Assembly: GCF_050947335.1 (NCBI RefSeq)
Contig: NW_027473315.1
Span: 4,588,001-4,652,000 of the forward strand
DNA from: Megachile rotundata
Taxonomy: Eukaryota; Arthropoda; Insecta; Hymenoptera; Megachilidae
DNA: 64,000 nt
Direction of reading: 5' to 3'
The notes under the pieces were generated by a model. The model was not told where the DNA came from. It made no database searches and worked only from the letters and a program-made list of their open reading frames with translations. Made by a program: the position numbers and the translations under genes. Each line of letters starts with the position of its first letter. Within the stretch, counting starts at the first letter, position 1. Of the stretch, positions 1 through 11,300 are shown piece after piece.

Positions 1-112
1 TGATTGTGGTTGTATGATTGTGATTGTATGATTGTGATCGTATGATTGTTATTGTATGATTGTGAATGAATGATTGTGATTGTATGATTGTGACTGTATG
101 ATTGTGATAGTA

Positions 113-196
113 TGATTGTTTTTGTATGATTGTGATTCTATAGTAGTAAATGTATGATTGTGATCGTATGGTTGTTATTGTATGATTGTGATTGAA
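113..196 (+). repeat. TAGTAG marker phrase (representative copy)
   Basis: Six units in fixed order: one with TTTTTG (G8T, A9T), one ending ATTCTA, the marker TAGTAGTAAATGTA at 141-154, one with T11C (GATC), TGGTTGTTATTGTA, and one with T13A. The marker differs from the consensus at four or five of 14 positions and is the most diverged unit in the array. The phrase recurs across the window; other marker units start at 617, 1779, 2045, 2899, 3277, 4019, 4103, 5825, 6329, 6791, 7407 and 8891. A sister form follows a unit ending GATTACA (marker starts 1961 and 9073). The unit before the T13A unit supplies a minus-strand stop (TTA on +). Confidence 0.9.
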
Positions 197-364
197 TGGT
201 TGTGAGTGTATGATTGTGATTGTATAATTGTGATTGTATGTTTGTGATTGAATGATTGTGAGAGTATGATTGTGATTGTATGATTGCGATCGTATGATTG
301 TGATTGTATGATTGTGGTTGTATGATTGTGATTGTATGATTGTGATTGTATGATTGTGATTGTA

Positions 365-448
365 TGATTGTGATTGTACGATTATGATTGTATGTTTGTG
401 ATTGTATGATTGTGATGGTATGATTGTGATTGTCTGATTGTGGTTGTA
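365..448 (+). repeat. CGATTATG phrase (representative copy)
   Basis: Six units in fixed order: consensus, CGATTATGATTGTA (379-392), TGTTTGTGATTGTA (393-406), a T11G unit ending GATGGTA, a unit ending GTC (A14C), and a unit with GTGGTTG (A9G... G8 kept). It is among the most frequent phrases. Other copies have the C of CGATTATG at 1037, 1653, 2269, 2661, 4887, 6063, 7057, 7799, 8401, 9381, 10781, 11789, 13329 and 16241, and many follow up to 63 kb. A few copies (for example 2269 and 9381) have TGATTG instead of TGTTTG in the third unit. Confidence 0.9.
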
Positions 449-672
449 TGATTGTGATTGTATGATTGCGATCGTATGATTGTGATTGTATGATTGTGAT
501 TGTATGATTGTGATTGCATGATTGTGATTGTATGATTGTGATTGTATGATTGTGATTGTATGATTGTGATAGTATGATTGTGATTGTATGATTGTTCTTG
601 TATGATTGTGATTCTATAGTAGTAATTGTATGATTGTGATCGTATGATTGTTATTGTATGATTGTGATTGAA

Positions 673-700
673 TGATTGTGATTGCTTGATCGCGATTGTA
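673..700 (+). repeat. GCT/TGATCGCG unit pair (representative copy)
   Basis: Two units: one ending GCT (T13C, A14T), then TGATCGCGATTGTA. The second contains TCGCGA, a six-base palindrome with two CpGs. It recurs after the TTATTG and T13A units of the TAGTAG phrase, for example in the 2.9, 23.3, 27.9, 30.0, 37.2, 38.5, 41.1, 43.1 and 47.2 kb regions. A more common sister pair has TGATTGCGATTGTA as its second unit. Confidence 0.85.
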
Positions 701-1120
701 TGATTGTGATTGTATGATTGTGATCGTATGATTGTTATTGTATGATTGTGATTGAATGGTTGTGAGTGTATGATTGTGATTGTATGATTGCGATCGTATG
801 ATTGTGATTGTTTGACTGCGGTTGTATGATTGTGATTCTAAGATTGTGATTGTATGATTGTGATTGTATGATTGTGATCGTATGATTGTTATTGTATGAT
901 TGTGGTTGAATGATTGTGAGCGTATTATTGTGATTGTATGATTGCGATCGTATGATTGTGATTGCTTGATTGCGATTGTATGATTGTGATTGTATGATTG
1001 TGATTGTATGACTGTGATTGTATGATTGTGATTGTACGATTATGATTGTATGTTTGTGATTGTATGATTGTGATGGTATGATTGTGATTGTCTGATTGTG
1101 GTTGTATGATTGTGATTGTA

Positions 1121-1190
1121 TGATTGCGATCGTATGATTGTGATTGTTTGACTGCGATTGTATGATTGTGATTGTAAGATTGTGATTGTA
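1121..1190 (+). repeat. CGATCG-TGACTGCG-AGATTG phrase (representative copy)
   Basis: Five units: TGATTGCGATCGTA, a unit ending GTT (A14T), TGACTGCGATTGTA, a consensus unit, and AGATTGTGATTGTA (T1A). The first contains the palindrome CGATCG and two CpGs. The phrase usually follows the CGATTATG phrase directly, and the two move together as a super-phrase in most blocks. An earlier copy at 785-854 carries extra changes (TGACTGCGGTTG and a unit ending ATTCTA). Confidence 0.9.
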
Positions 1191-1260
1191 TGATTGTGAT
1201 TGTATGATTGTGATTGTGTGATTGTGATTGTATGATTGTGATTGTGTGATAGTGATTGTA

Positions 1261-1344
1261 TGATTGGGATAGTATGATTGTGATTGTATGATTGTGATTG
1301 TATGATTGTGAATGAATGATTGTGATTGTATGATTGTGACTGTA
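1261..1344 (+). repeat. GGGATAG phrase (representative copy)
   Basis: Six units: TGATTGGGATAGTA, two consensus units, TGATTGTGAATGAA, one consensus unit, and TGATTGTGACTGTA. The first unit is one of the few with a run of three G. The phrase is followed either by a TGATAG unit and the TAGTAG phrase, or by a T13A unit. Other copies start at 14911, 15037, 15121, 15485, 18243, 18453, 25341, 25551, 31377, 31587, 35985, 36195, 39877, 40115, 42481, 42719, 58207, 62155 and 62393. Confidence 0.88.
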
Positions 1345-1740
1345 TGATTGTGATTGAATGATTGTGAGTGTATGATTGTGATTGTATGATTGCGATCGTA
1401 TGATTGTGATTGTATGATTGTGGTTGTATGATTGTGATTGTATGATTGTGATTGTATGTTTGTGATTGAATGATTGTGAGTGTATGATTGTGATTGTATA
1501 ATTGTGATTGTATGTTTGTGATTGAATGATTGTGAGTGTATGATTGTGATTGTATGATTGCGATCGTATGATTGTGATTGTATGATTGTGGTTGTATGAT
1601 TGTGATTGTATGATTGTGATTGTATGATTGTGATTGTATGATTGTGATTGTACGATTATGATTGTATGTTTGTGATTGTATGATTGTGATGGTATGATTG
1701 TGATTGTCTGATTGTGGTTGTATGATTGTGATTGTATGAT

Positions 1741-2560
1741 TGTGATTTCATGATTGTGATTGTATGATTGCGATTCTATAGTAGTAATTGTATGATTGTG
1801 ATCGTATGATTGTTATTGTATGATTGTGATTGAATGATTTTGAGTGTATGATTGTGATTGTATGATTGCGATCGTATGATTGCGATTGAATGATTGTGAT
1901 TGTTTGATTGCGATTGTATGATTGTGATTGTATGATTGTTTTTGTATGACTGTGATTACATAGTAGTAATTGTATGATTGTGATTGTATGATTGTTATTG
2001 TATGATTGTGATTGAATGATTGTTTTTGTATGATTGTGATTCTATAGTAGTAATTGTATGATTGTGATCGTATGGTTGTTATTGTATGATTGTGATTGAA
2101 TGATTATGAGTGTATGATTGTGATTGTATAATTGTGATTGTATGTTTGTGATTGAATGATTGTGAGTGTATGATTGTGATTGTATGATTGCGATCGTATG
2201 ATTGTGATTGTATGATTGTGGTTGTATGATTGTGATTGTATGATTGTGATTGTATGATTGTGATTGTACGATTATGATTGTATGATTGTGATTGTATGAT
2301 TGTGATGGTATGATTGTGATTGTCTGATTGTGGTTGCATGATTGTGATTGTATGATTGCGATCGGAAGATTGTGATTGTTTGACTGCGATTGTATGATGG
2401 TGATTGAAAGATTGTGATTGTATGATTGTGATTGTATGATTGTGATTGCACGATTGTGATTGTATGATTGTGATTGTATGATTGTGATTGTATGATTGTG
2501 ATCGTATGATTGTTATTGTATGATTGTGATTGAATGGTTGCGAGTGTATGATTGTGATTG
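1741..2560 (+). repeat. Block copied at about 8853-9672 (offset 7,112 bp)
   Basis: The TAGTAG marker at 1779, the GATTACA marker at 1961, the next marker at 2045 and the GTTGCATG unit near 2337 all reappear 7,112 bp (508 units) downstream. Further copies of the core lie at 13.0-13.5, 15.7-16.5 and 21.8-22.6 kb. The sites differ by isolated substitutions, such as TGACTG against TGATTG near 1949. Confidence 0.85.
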
Positions 2561-3510
2561 TATGATTGCGATCGTATGATTGTGATTGTATGATTGTGGT
2601 TGTATGATTGTGATTGTATGATTGTGATTGTATGACTGTGATTGTATGATTGTGATTGTACGATTATGATTGTATGTTTGTGATTGTATGATTGTGATGG
2701 TATGATTGTGATTGTCTGATTGTGGTTGTATGATTGTGATTGTATGATTGCGATCGTATGATTGTGATTGTATGATTGTGATTGTATGATTGTGATTGCA
2801 TGATTGTGATTGTATGATTGTGATTGTATGATTGTGATTGTATGATTGTGATTGTATGATTGTGATTGTATGATTGTTCTTGTATGATTGTGATTCTATA
2901 GTAGTAATTGTATGACTGTGATCGTATGATTGTTATTGTATGATTGTGATTGAATTATTGTGATTGCTTGATCGCGATTGTATGATTGTGATTGTATGAT
3001 TGTGATCGTATGATTGTTATTGTATGATTGTGATTGAATGGTTGCGAGTGTATGATTGTGACTGTATGATTGCGATCGTATGATTGTGATTGCTTGATTG
3101 CGATTGTATTATTGTGATTGTATGATTGTGATTGTATGATTGTGGTTGTATGATTGTGATTGTATGATTGTGATCGTATGATTGTGATTGTATGATTGTG
3201 ATTGAATGATTGTGAGTGTATGATTGTGATTGTATGATTGCGATCGTATGATTGTGATTGTTTGATTGCGATTCTATAGTAGTAATTGTATGATTGTGAT
3301 CGTATGATTGTTATTGTATGATTGTGATTGAATGATTGTGAGTGTATGATTGCGATTGTATGATTGTGATAGTATGATTGTTTTTGTATGATTGTGATTG
3401 TATAGTGGTAATTGTATGATTGTGATTGTATGATTGTGATTGTTTGACTGCGATTGTATGATTGTGATTGTAAGTTTGTGATTGTATGATTGTGATTGTA
3501 TGATTGTGAT
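2561..3510 (+). repeat. TTCTTG block (0.7 kb family)
   Basis: Contains CGATTATG (2661), the rare TGATTGTTCTTGTA unit (2871), a TAGTAG marker (2899), TGATCGCG and a second marker (3277). The same order recurs at 22.9-23.7 kb at offset 20,356 bp (1,454 units). TTCTTG units occur at 589, 2871, 23227, 37119, 43041, 59691 and 62715. This block is shared by the left and right families, so it predates their split or was exchanged between them. A degraded marker TAGTGGTAATTGTA lies at 3403. Confidence 0.85.
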
Positions 3511-5320
3511 TGTATGATTGTGATTTCATGATTGTGATTGTATGATTGTGATTGTATGATTGTGATTGTACGATTGTGATTGTATGATTGTGATTGAATG
3601 GTTGTGAGTGTATGATTGTGATTGTATGATTGCGATCGTATGATTGTGATTGCTTGATTGCGATTGTATTATTGTGATTGTATGATTGTGATTGTATGAT
3701 TGTGGTTGTATGATTGTGATTGTATGATTGTTATTGTATGATTGTGGTTGAATGATTGTGAGCGTATTATTGTGATTGTATGATTGCGATCGTATGATTG
3801 TGATTGTTTGACTGCGATTGTATGATTGTGATTGTAAGTTTGTGATTGTATGATTGTGATTGTATGATTGTGATTGTTTGATTGTGATTGTATGATTGGG
3901 ATAGTATGATTGTGATTGTATGATTGTGATTGTATGATTGTGAATGAATGATTGTGATTGTATGATTGTGACTGTATGATTGTGATAGTATGATTGTTTT
4001 TGTATGATTGTGATTCTATAGTAGTAAATGTATGATTGTGATCGTATTGTTGTTATTGTATGATTGTGATTGAATGATTGTTTTTGTATGATTGTGATTC
4101 TATAGTAGTAATTGTATGATTGTGATCGTATGGTTGTTATTGTATGATTGTGATTGAATGATTGTGAGTGTATGTTTGTGATTGTATGATTGTGATTGTA
4201 TGATTGTGATTGAATGATTGTGAGTGTATGATTGTGATTGTATGATTGCGATCGTATGATTGTGATTGTTTGACTGCGATTGTATGATTGTGATTGTAAG
4301 ATTGTGATTGTATGATTGTGATTGTATGATTGTGATCGTATGATTGTTATTGTATGATTGTGGTTGAATGATTGTGAGCGTATTATTGTGATTGTATGAT
4401 TGCGATCGTATGATTGTGATTGCTTGATTGCGATTGTATGATTGTGATTGTATGATTGTGATTGTATGATTGTGATTGTGTGATTGTGATTGTATGATTG
4501 GGATAGTATGATTGTGATTGTATGATTGTGATTGTATGATTGTGAATGAATGATTGTGATTGTATGATTGTGACTGTATGATTGTGATTGAATGATTGTG
4601 AGTGTATGATTGTGATTGTATGATTGCGATCGTATGATTGTGATTGTATGATTGTGGTTGTATGATTGTGATTGTATGATTGTGATTGTATGTTTGTGAT
4701 TGAATGATTGTGAGTGTATGATTGTGATTGTATAATTGTGATTGTATGTTTGTGATTGAATGATTGTGAGTGTATGATTGTGATTGTATGATTGCGATCG
4801 TATGATTGTGATTGTATGATTGTGGTTGTATGATTGTGATTGTATGATTGTGATTGTATGATTGTGATTGTATGATTGTGATTGTACGATTATGATTGTA
4901 TGTTTGTGATTGTATGATTGTGATGGTATGATTGTGATTGTCTGATTGTGGTTGTATGATTGTGATTGTATGATTGTGATTTCATGATTGTGATTGTATG
5001 ATTGTGATTGTATGATTGTGATTGTACGATTGTGATTGTATGATTGTGATTGAATGATTGTGAGTGTATGCTTGCGATTGTATGATTGCGATCGTATGAT
5101 TGTGATTGCTTGATTGCGATTGTATGATTGTGATAGTATGATTGTGATGGTATGATTGTGATTGTATGATTGTGATTGTATGATTGTGATTGTATAATTA
5201 TGATTGTATGATTGTGATTGCATGATTGTGATTGTATGATTGTGATTGCATGATTGTGATTGTATGATTGTGATAGTATGATTGTTTTTGTATGATTGTG
5301 ATTGTATAGTAGTAAATGTA
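3511..5320 (+). repeat. Left-family block with the longest minus-strand open run
   Basis: The first 0.9 kb (TTTCA at 3529, then markers at 4019 and 4103 with the private TATTGTTGTT junction near 4045) recurs at 14.15, 17.06 and 24.16 kb at offsets 10,640, 13,552 and 20,650 bp. The rest holds two GGGATAG phrases, a CGATTATG phrase at 4887 and a TTTCA phrase at 4971. Minus-strand bases 5223 to 3526 contain no stop for 565 codons. The peptide is only the 14-residue satellite translation, and the same block is broken by stops where it is copied, so I do not call it a gene. Confidence 0.82.
4971..5124 (+). repeat. TTTCA phrase, left-family form (representative copy)
   Basis: Eleven units opening with a unit ending ATTTCA. 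Then come consensus units, CGATTGTGATTGTA (5027), a T13A unit, a GAGTG unit, TGCTTGCGATTGTA (5069), the CGATCG unit (5083) and the GCT/TGCG pair. The C of TTTCA lies at 1749, 3529, 4983, 10877, 11885, 14169, 17081, 18941, 20357, 24179, 26041, 27623, 31865, 33169 and 58653 in copies followed by TGATTG. From 38 kb on, TGATGG follows instead. Confidence 0.85.
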
Positions 5321-6180
5321 TGATTGTGATCGTATAGTTGTTATTGTATGATTGTGATTGAATGATTGTGAGTGTATGATTGTGATTGTATGATTGTGAT
5401 TGTATGATTGTGATTGAATGATTGTGAGTGTATGATTGTGATTGTATGATTGCGATCGTATGATTGTGATTGTTTGACTGCGATTGTATGATTGTGATTG
5501 TAAGATTGTGATTGTATGATTGTGATTGTATGATTGTGATCGTATGATTGTTATTGCATGATTGTGATTGAATGATTGTGATTGCTTGATTGCGATTGTA
5601 TGATTGTGATTGTATGATTGTGATTGTATGATTGTGATTGCATGATTGTGATTGTATGATTGTGATTGTATGATTGTGATTGTATGATTGTGATTGTATG
5701 ATTGGGATAGTATGATTGTGATTGTATGATTGTGATTGTATGATTGTGAATGAATGATTGTGATTGTATGATTGTGACTGTATGATTGTGATAGTATGAT
5801 TGTTTTTGTATGATTGTGATTCTATAGTAGTAAATGTATGATTGTGATCGTATGGTTGTTATTGTATGATTGTGATTGAATGATTGTGAGTGTATGATTG
5901 TGATTGTATAATTGTGATTGTATGTTTGTGATTGAATGATTGTGAGTGTATGATTGTGATTGTATGATTGCGATCGTATGATTGTGATTGTATGATTGTG
6001 GTTGTATGATTGTGATTGTATGATTGTGATTGTATGATTGTGATTGTATGATTGTGATTGTACGATTATGATTGTATGTTTGTGATTGTATGATTGTGAT
6101 GGTATTATTGTGATTGTCTGATTGTGGTTGTATGATTGTGATTGCATGATTGTGATTGTATGATTGTGATTGTATGATTG
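5321..6180 (+). repeat. Left-family block matching about 12.2-12.95 kb
   Basis: Order: TTATTG and T13A units, CGATCG-TGACTGCG-AGATTG phrase, a TTATTGCATG junction near 5550, GGGATAG phrase, TAGTAG marker (5825) and CGATTATG phrase (6063). The same order is seen from about 12.23 to 12.95 kb, where the copy ends in a short GGGATAG unit instead of CGATTATG. No other signal is seen here. Confidence 0.75.
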
Positions 6181-9100
6181 TGATTGTATGATTGTGATTG
6201 TATGATTGGGATAGTATGATTGTGATTGTATGATTGTGATTGTATGATTGTGAATGAATGATTGTGATTGTATGATTGTGACTGTATGATTGTGATAGTA
6301 TGATTGTTTTTGTATGATTGTGATTCTATAGTAGTAAATGTATGATTGTGATCGTATGGTTGTTATTGTATGATTGTGATTGAATGATTGTGAGTGTATG
6401 ATTGTGATTGTATAATTGTGATTGTATGTTTGTGATTGAATGATTGTGAGTGTATGATTGTGATTGTATAATTGTGATTGTATGTTTGTGATTGAATGAT
6501 TGTGAGTGTATGATTGTGATTGCTTGATTGCGATTGTATGATTGTGATAGTATGATTGTGATGGTATGATTGTGATTGTATGTTTGTGATTGTAAGATTG
6601 TGATTGTATGATTGTGATTGTATGATTGTGATTGTATGATTGTGATTGTATGATTGTGATTGTATGATTGGGATAGTATGATTGTGATTGTATGATTGTG
6701 ATTGTATGATTGTGAATGAATGATTGTGATTGTATGATTGTGACTGTATGATTGTGATAGTATGATTGTTTTTGTATGATTGTGATTCTATAGTAGTAAA
6801 TGTATGATTGTGATCGTATGGTTGTTATTGTATGATTGTTATTGAATGATTGTTTTTGTATGATTGTGATTCTATACTAGTAATTGTATGATTGTGATCG
6901 TATGGTTGTTATTGTATGATTGTGATTGAATGATTGTGAGTGTATGATTGTGATTGTATGATTGCGATCGTATGATTGTGATTGTATGATTGTGGTTGTA
7001 TGATTGTGATTGTATGATTGTGATTGTATGATTGTGATTGTATGATTGTGATTGTACGATTATGATTGTATGTTTGTGATTGTATGATTGTGATGGTATG
7101 ATTGTGATTGTCTGATTGTGGTTGTATGGTTGTGATTGTATGATTGCGATCGTATGATTGTGATTGTTTGACTGCGATTGTATGATTGTGATTGTAAGAT
7201 TGTGATTGTATGATTGCGATCGTATGATTGTGATTGCTTGATTGCGATTGTATGATTGTGATTGTATGATTGTGATTGTATGACTGTGATTGTATGATTG
7301 TGATTGCATGATTGTGATTGTATGATTGTGATTGTATGATTGTGATTGTATGATTGTGATAGTATGATTGTGATTGTATGATTGTTTTTGTATGATTGTG
7401 ATTCTATAGTAGTAATTGTATGATTGTGATCGTATGGTTGTTATTGTATGATTGTGATTGAATGATTGTGAGTGTATGATTGTGATTGTATGATTGTGAT
7501 TGTATGATTGTGATTGAATGATTGTGAGTGTATGATTGTGATTGTATGATTGCGATCGTATGATTGTGATTGTTTGACTGCGATTGTATGATTGTGATTG
7601 TAAGATTGTGATTGTATGATTGTGATTGTATGATTGTGATCGTATGATTGTTATTGTATGATTGTGGTTGAATGATTGTGAGCGTATTATTGTGATTGTA
7701 TGATTGCGATCGTATGATTGTGATTGCTTGATTGCGATTGTATGATTGTGATTGTATGATTGTGATTGTATGACTGTGATTGTATGATTGTGATTGTACG
7801 ATTATGATTGTATGTTTGTGATTGTATGATTGTGATGGTATGATTGTGATTGTCTGATTGTGGTTGTATGATTGTGATTGTATGATTGCGATCGTATGAT
7901 TGTGATTGTTTGACTGCGATTGTATGATTGTGATTGTAAGATTGTGATTGTATGATTGTGATTGTATGATTGTGATTGTGTGATTGTGATTGTATGATTG
8001 TGATTGTGTGATAGTGATTGTATGATTGGGATAGTATGATTGTGATTGTATGATTGTGAATGAATGATTGTGATTGTATGATTGTGACTGTATGATTGTG
8101 ATTGAATGATTGTGAGTGTATGATTGTGATTGTATGATTGCGATCGTATGATTGTGATTGTATGATTGTGGTTGTATGATTGTGATTGTATGATTGTGAT
8201 TGTATGTTTGTGATTGAATGATTGTGAGTGTATGATTGTGATTGTATAATTGTGATTGTATGTTTGTGATTGAATGATTGTGAGTGTATGATTGTGATTG
8301 TATGATTGCGATCGTATGATTGTGATTGTATGATTGTGGTTGTATGATTGTGATTGTATGATTGTGATTGTATGATTGTGATTGTATGATTGTGATTGTA
8401 CGATTATGATTGTATGTTTGTGATTGCATGATTGTGATGGTATGATTGTGATTGTCTGATTGTGGTTGTATGATTGTGATTGTATGATTGTGATTTCATG
8501 ATTGTGATTGTATGATTGTGATTGTATGATTGTGATTGTATGATTGTGATTGTACGATTGTGATTGTATGATTGTAATTGAATGATTGTGAGTGTATGCT
8601 TGCGATTGTATGATTGCGATCGTATGATTGTGATTGCTTGATTGCGATTGTATGATTGTGATTGTATGATTGTGATTGTATGATTGTGATTGTATGATTG
8701 TGATTGTATGATTGTGATTGTATGATTGTGATTGCATGATTGTGATTGTATGATTGTGATTGTATGATTGTGATTGTATGATTGTGATTGTATGATTGTG
8801 ATAGTATGATTGTGATTGTATGATTGTGATTGTATGATTGTGGTTGTATGATTGTGATTGTATGATTGTGATTGTTTGATTGCGATTCTATAGTAGTAAT
8901 TGTATGATTGTGATCGTATGATTGTTATTGTATGATTGTGATTGAATGATTTTGAGTGTATGATTGTGATTGTATGATTGCGATCGTATGATTGCGATTG
9001 AATGATTGTGATTGTTTGATTGCGATTGTATGATTGTGATTGTATGATTGTTTTTGTATGATTGTGATTACATAGTAGTAATTGTATGATTGTGATTGTA

Positions 9101-10020
9101 TGATTGTTATTGTATGATTGTGATTGAATGATTGTTTTTGTATGATTGTGATTCTATAGTAGTAATTGTATGATTGTGATCGTATGGTTGTTATTGTATG
9201 ATTGTGATTGAATGATTATGAGTGTATGATTGTGATTGTATAATTGTGATTGTATGTCTGTGATTGAATGATTGTGAGTGTATGATTGTGATTGTATGAT
9301 TGCGATCGTATGATTGTGATTGTATGATTGTGGTTGTATGATTGTGATTGTATGATTGTGATTGTATGATTGTGATTGTACGATTATGATTGTATGATTG
9401 TGATTGTATGATTGTGATGGTATGATTGTGATTGTCTGATTGTTGTTGCATGATTGTGATTGTATGATTGCGATCGGAAGATTGTGATTGTTTGACTGCG
9501 ATTGTATGATTGTGATTGAAAGATTGTGATTGTATGATTGTGATTGTATGATTGTGATTGCACGATTGTGATTGTATGATTGTGATTGTATGATTGTGAT
9601 TGTATGATTGTGATCGTATGATTGTTATTGTATGATTGTGATTGAATGGTTGTGAGTGTATGATTGAGATTGTATGATTGCGATCGTATGATTGTGATTG
9701 CTTGATTGCGATTGTATTATTGTGATTGTATGATTGTGATCGTATGATTGTTATTGTATGATTGTGAATGAATGATTGTGATTGTATGATTGTGACTGTA
9801 TGATTGTGATAGTATGATTGTTTTTGTATGATTGTGATTCTATAGTAGTAAATGTATGATTGTGATCGTATGGTTGTTATTGTATGATTGTGATTGAATG
9901 GTTGTGAGTGTATGATTGTGATTGTATAATTGTGATTGTATGTTTGTGATTGAATGATTGTGAGTGTATGATTGTGATTGTATGATTGCGATCGTATGAT
10001 TGTGATTGTATGATTGTGGT
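6181..10020 (+). repeat. 3.8 kb block duplicated at about 19.2-22.96 kb
   Basis: Landmarks match in order. The rare marker TACTAG at 6875 pairs with 19993 (offset 13,118). The marker region near 7407 pairs with 20651 (13,244). The TGATAG unit at about 8795 pairs with 21731 (12,936). The offsets differ by 126 and 308 bp, which are whole numbers of 14-bp units, so the copies diverged by unit gain or loss. Private changes in the downstream copy include TGATTATTATTG near 22681 and TGCTTGTGACTG near 22721. Confidence 0.85.
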
Positions 10021-10545
10021 TGTATGATTGTGGTTGTATGATTGTGATTGTATGATTGTGATTGTATGATTGTGATGGTATGATTGTGATTGTCTGATTG
10101 TGGTTGTATGATTGTGATTGTATGATTGCGATCGTATGATTGTGATTGTTTGACTGCGATTGTATGATTGTGATTGTAAGATTGTGATTGTATGATTGTG
10201 ATTGTATGATTGTGATTTCATGATTGTGATTGTATGATTGTGATTGTATGATTGTGATTGTACGATTGTGATTGTATGATTGTGATTGAATGGTTGTGAG
10301 TGTATGATTGTGATTGTATGATTGCGATCGTATGATTGTGATTGCTTGATTGCGATTGTATTATTGTGATTGTATGATTGTGATTGTATGATTGTGATTG
10401 TATGATTGTGGTTGTATGATTGTGATTGTATGATTGTTATTGTATGATTGTGGTTGAATGATTGTGAGCGTATTATTGTGATTGTATGATTGCGATCGTA
10501 TGATTGTGATTGTTTGACTGCGATTGTATGATTGTGATTGTAAGA
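8741..10545 (+). repeat. 1.8 kb block duplicated at about 15.60-17.39 kb
   Basis: Offset 6,860 bp (490 units) holds from the TGATAG unit near 8795/15655 to the TTATTG units near 10370/17230, where the upstream copy carries one extra consensus unit. Shared rare features are GATTACA before the marker, TGTCTGTGATTGAA, and the TTGTTGCATG junction at 9451/16311. The stretch overlaps the end of the 6.18-10.02 kb block, so the two duplications are nested. Confidence 0.88.
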
Positions 10546-11300
10546 TTGTGGTTGTATGATTGTGATTGTATGATTGTGATTGTATGTTTGTGATTGAATG
10601 ATTGTGAGTGTATGATTGTGATTGTATAATTGTGATTGTATGTTTGTGATTGAATGATTGTGAGTGTATGATTGTGATTGTATGATTGCGATCGTATGAT
10701 TGTGATTGTATGATTGTGGTTGTATGATTGTGATTGTATGATTGTGATTGTATGATTGTGATTGTATGATTGTGATTGTACGATTATGATTGTATGTTTG
10801 TGATTGTATGATTGTGATGGTATGATTGTGATTGTCTGAGTGTGGTTGTATGATTGTGATTGTATGATTGTGATTTCATGATTGTGATTGTATGATTGTG
10901 ATTGTATGATTGTGATTGTACGATTGTGATTGTATGATTGTGATTGAATGATTGTGAGTGTATGCTTGCGATTGTATGATTGCGATCGTATGATTGTGAT
11001 TGCTTGATTGCGATTGTATGATTGTGATAGTATGATTGTGATGGTATGATTGTGATTGTATGATTGTGATTGTATAATTATGATTGTATGATTGTGATTG
11101 CATGATTGTGATTGTATGATTGTGATTGCATGATTGTGATTGTATGATTGTGATAGTATGATTGTTTTTGTATGATTGTGATTGTATAGTAGTAAATGTA
11201 TGATTGTGATCGTATAGTTGTTATTGTATGATTGTGATTGAATGATTGTGAGTGTATGATTGTGATTGTATGATTGTGATTGTATGATTGTGATTGTATG
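10280..11300 (+). repeat. 1.0 kb tandem duplication, copy 1
   Basis: Matches 11,302-12,310 in order. The offset is 1,022 bp at the left and 1,008 bp (72 units) at the TTTCA landmarks 10877/11885, because copy 1 has one extra consensus unit near 10,373. One visible private change in copy 1 is TGAGTG in place of TGATTG near 10,838. Related single copies lie at 18.6-19.2 and 25.7-26.3 kb. Confidence 0.88.

Larger units (their letters stand above)
1..1740 (+). repeat. Left-edge mosaic of phrases
   Basis: About 124 whole units in register from base 1. It holds TAGTAG phrases at 113 and 589-672, CGATTATG phrases at 365, 1023 and 1639, one TTCTTG unit at 589 and a GGGATAG phrase at 1261. A private unit TGATTGTGAGAGTA lies near 245. 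The order resembles the 18.1-19.1 kb and 7.7-8.5 kb regions but is more rearranged. The array must continue left of base 1. No coding or RNA feature is seen. Confidence 0.85.

Noticed and set aside
687..700. Consensus TG steps as decayed CpG (TGATCGCG as ancestral form)
   Set aside because: Some T-to-C variants fall at TG steps and restore CpG, but others (TGACTG, GCATG, GACTG) do not. The expected opposite-strand product (CA) is rare, so methyl-CpG decay alone does not explain the monomer.
1954..1960. GATTACA-containing units as insertion scars
   Set aside because: The unit has normal 14-bp length with two substitutions and no flanking duplication or extra bases. It recurs in copied blocks as an ordinary variant.
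3526..5223. A 565-codon minus-strand open frame, with dozens of shorter ones of the same 14-residue repeat
   Set aside because: The frames follow from a stop-free minus-strand monomer whose length is not a multiple of 3. Overlapping frames give the same peptide, unit gains and losses change frame freely, and stops arise wherever TTATTG, TTTCA or TAGTAG-type units fall in frame. There is no sign of codon-level constraint, promoter or splice structure.
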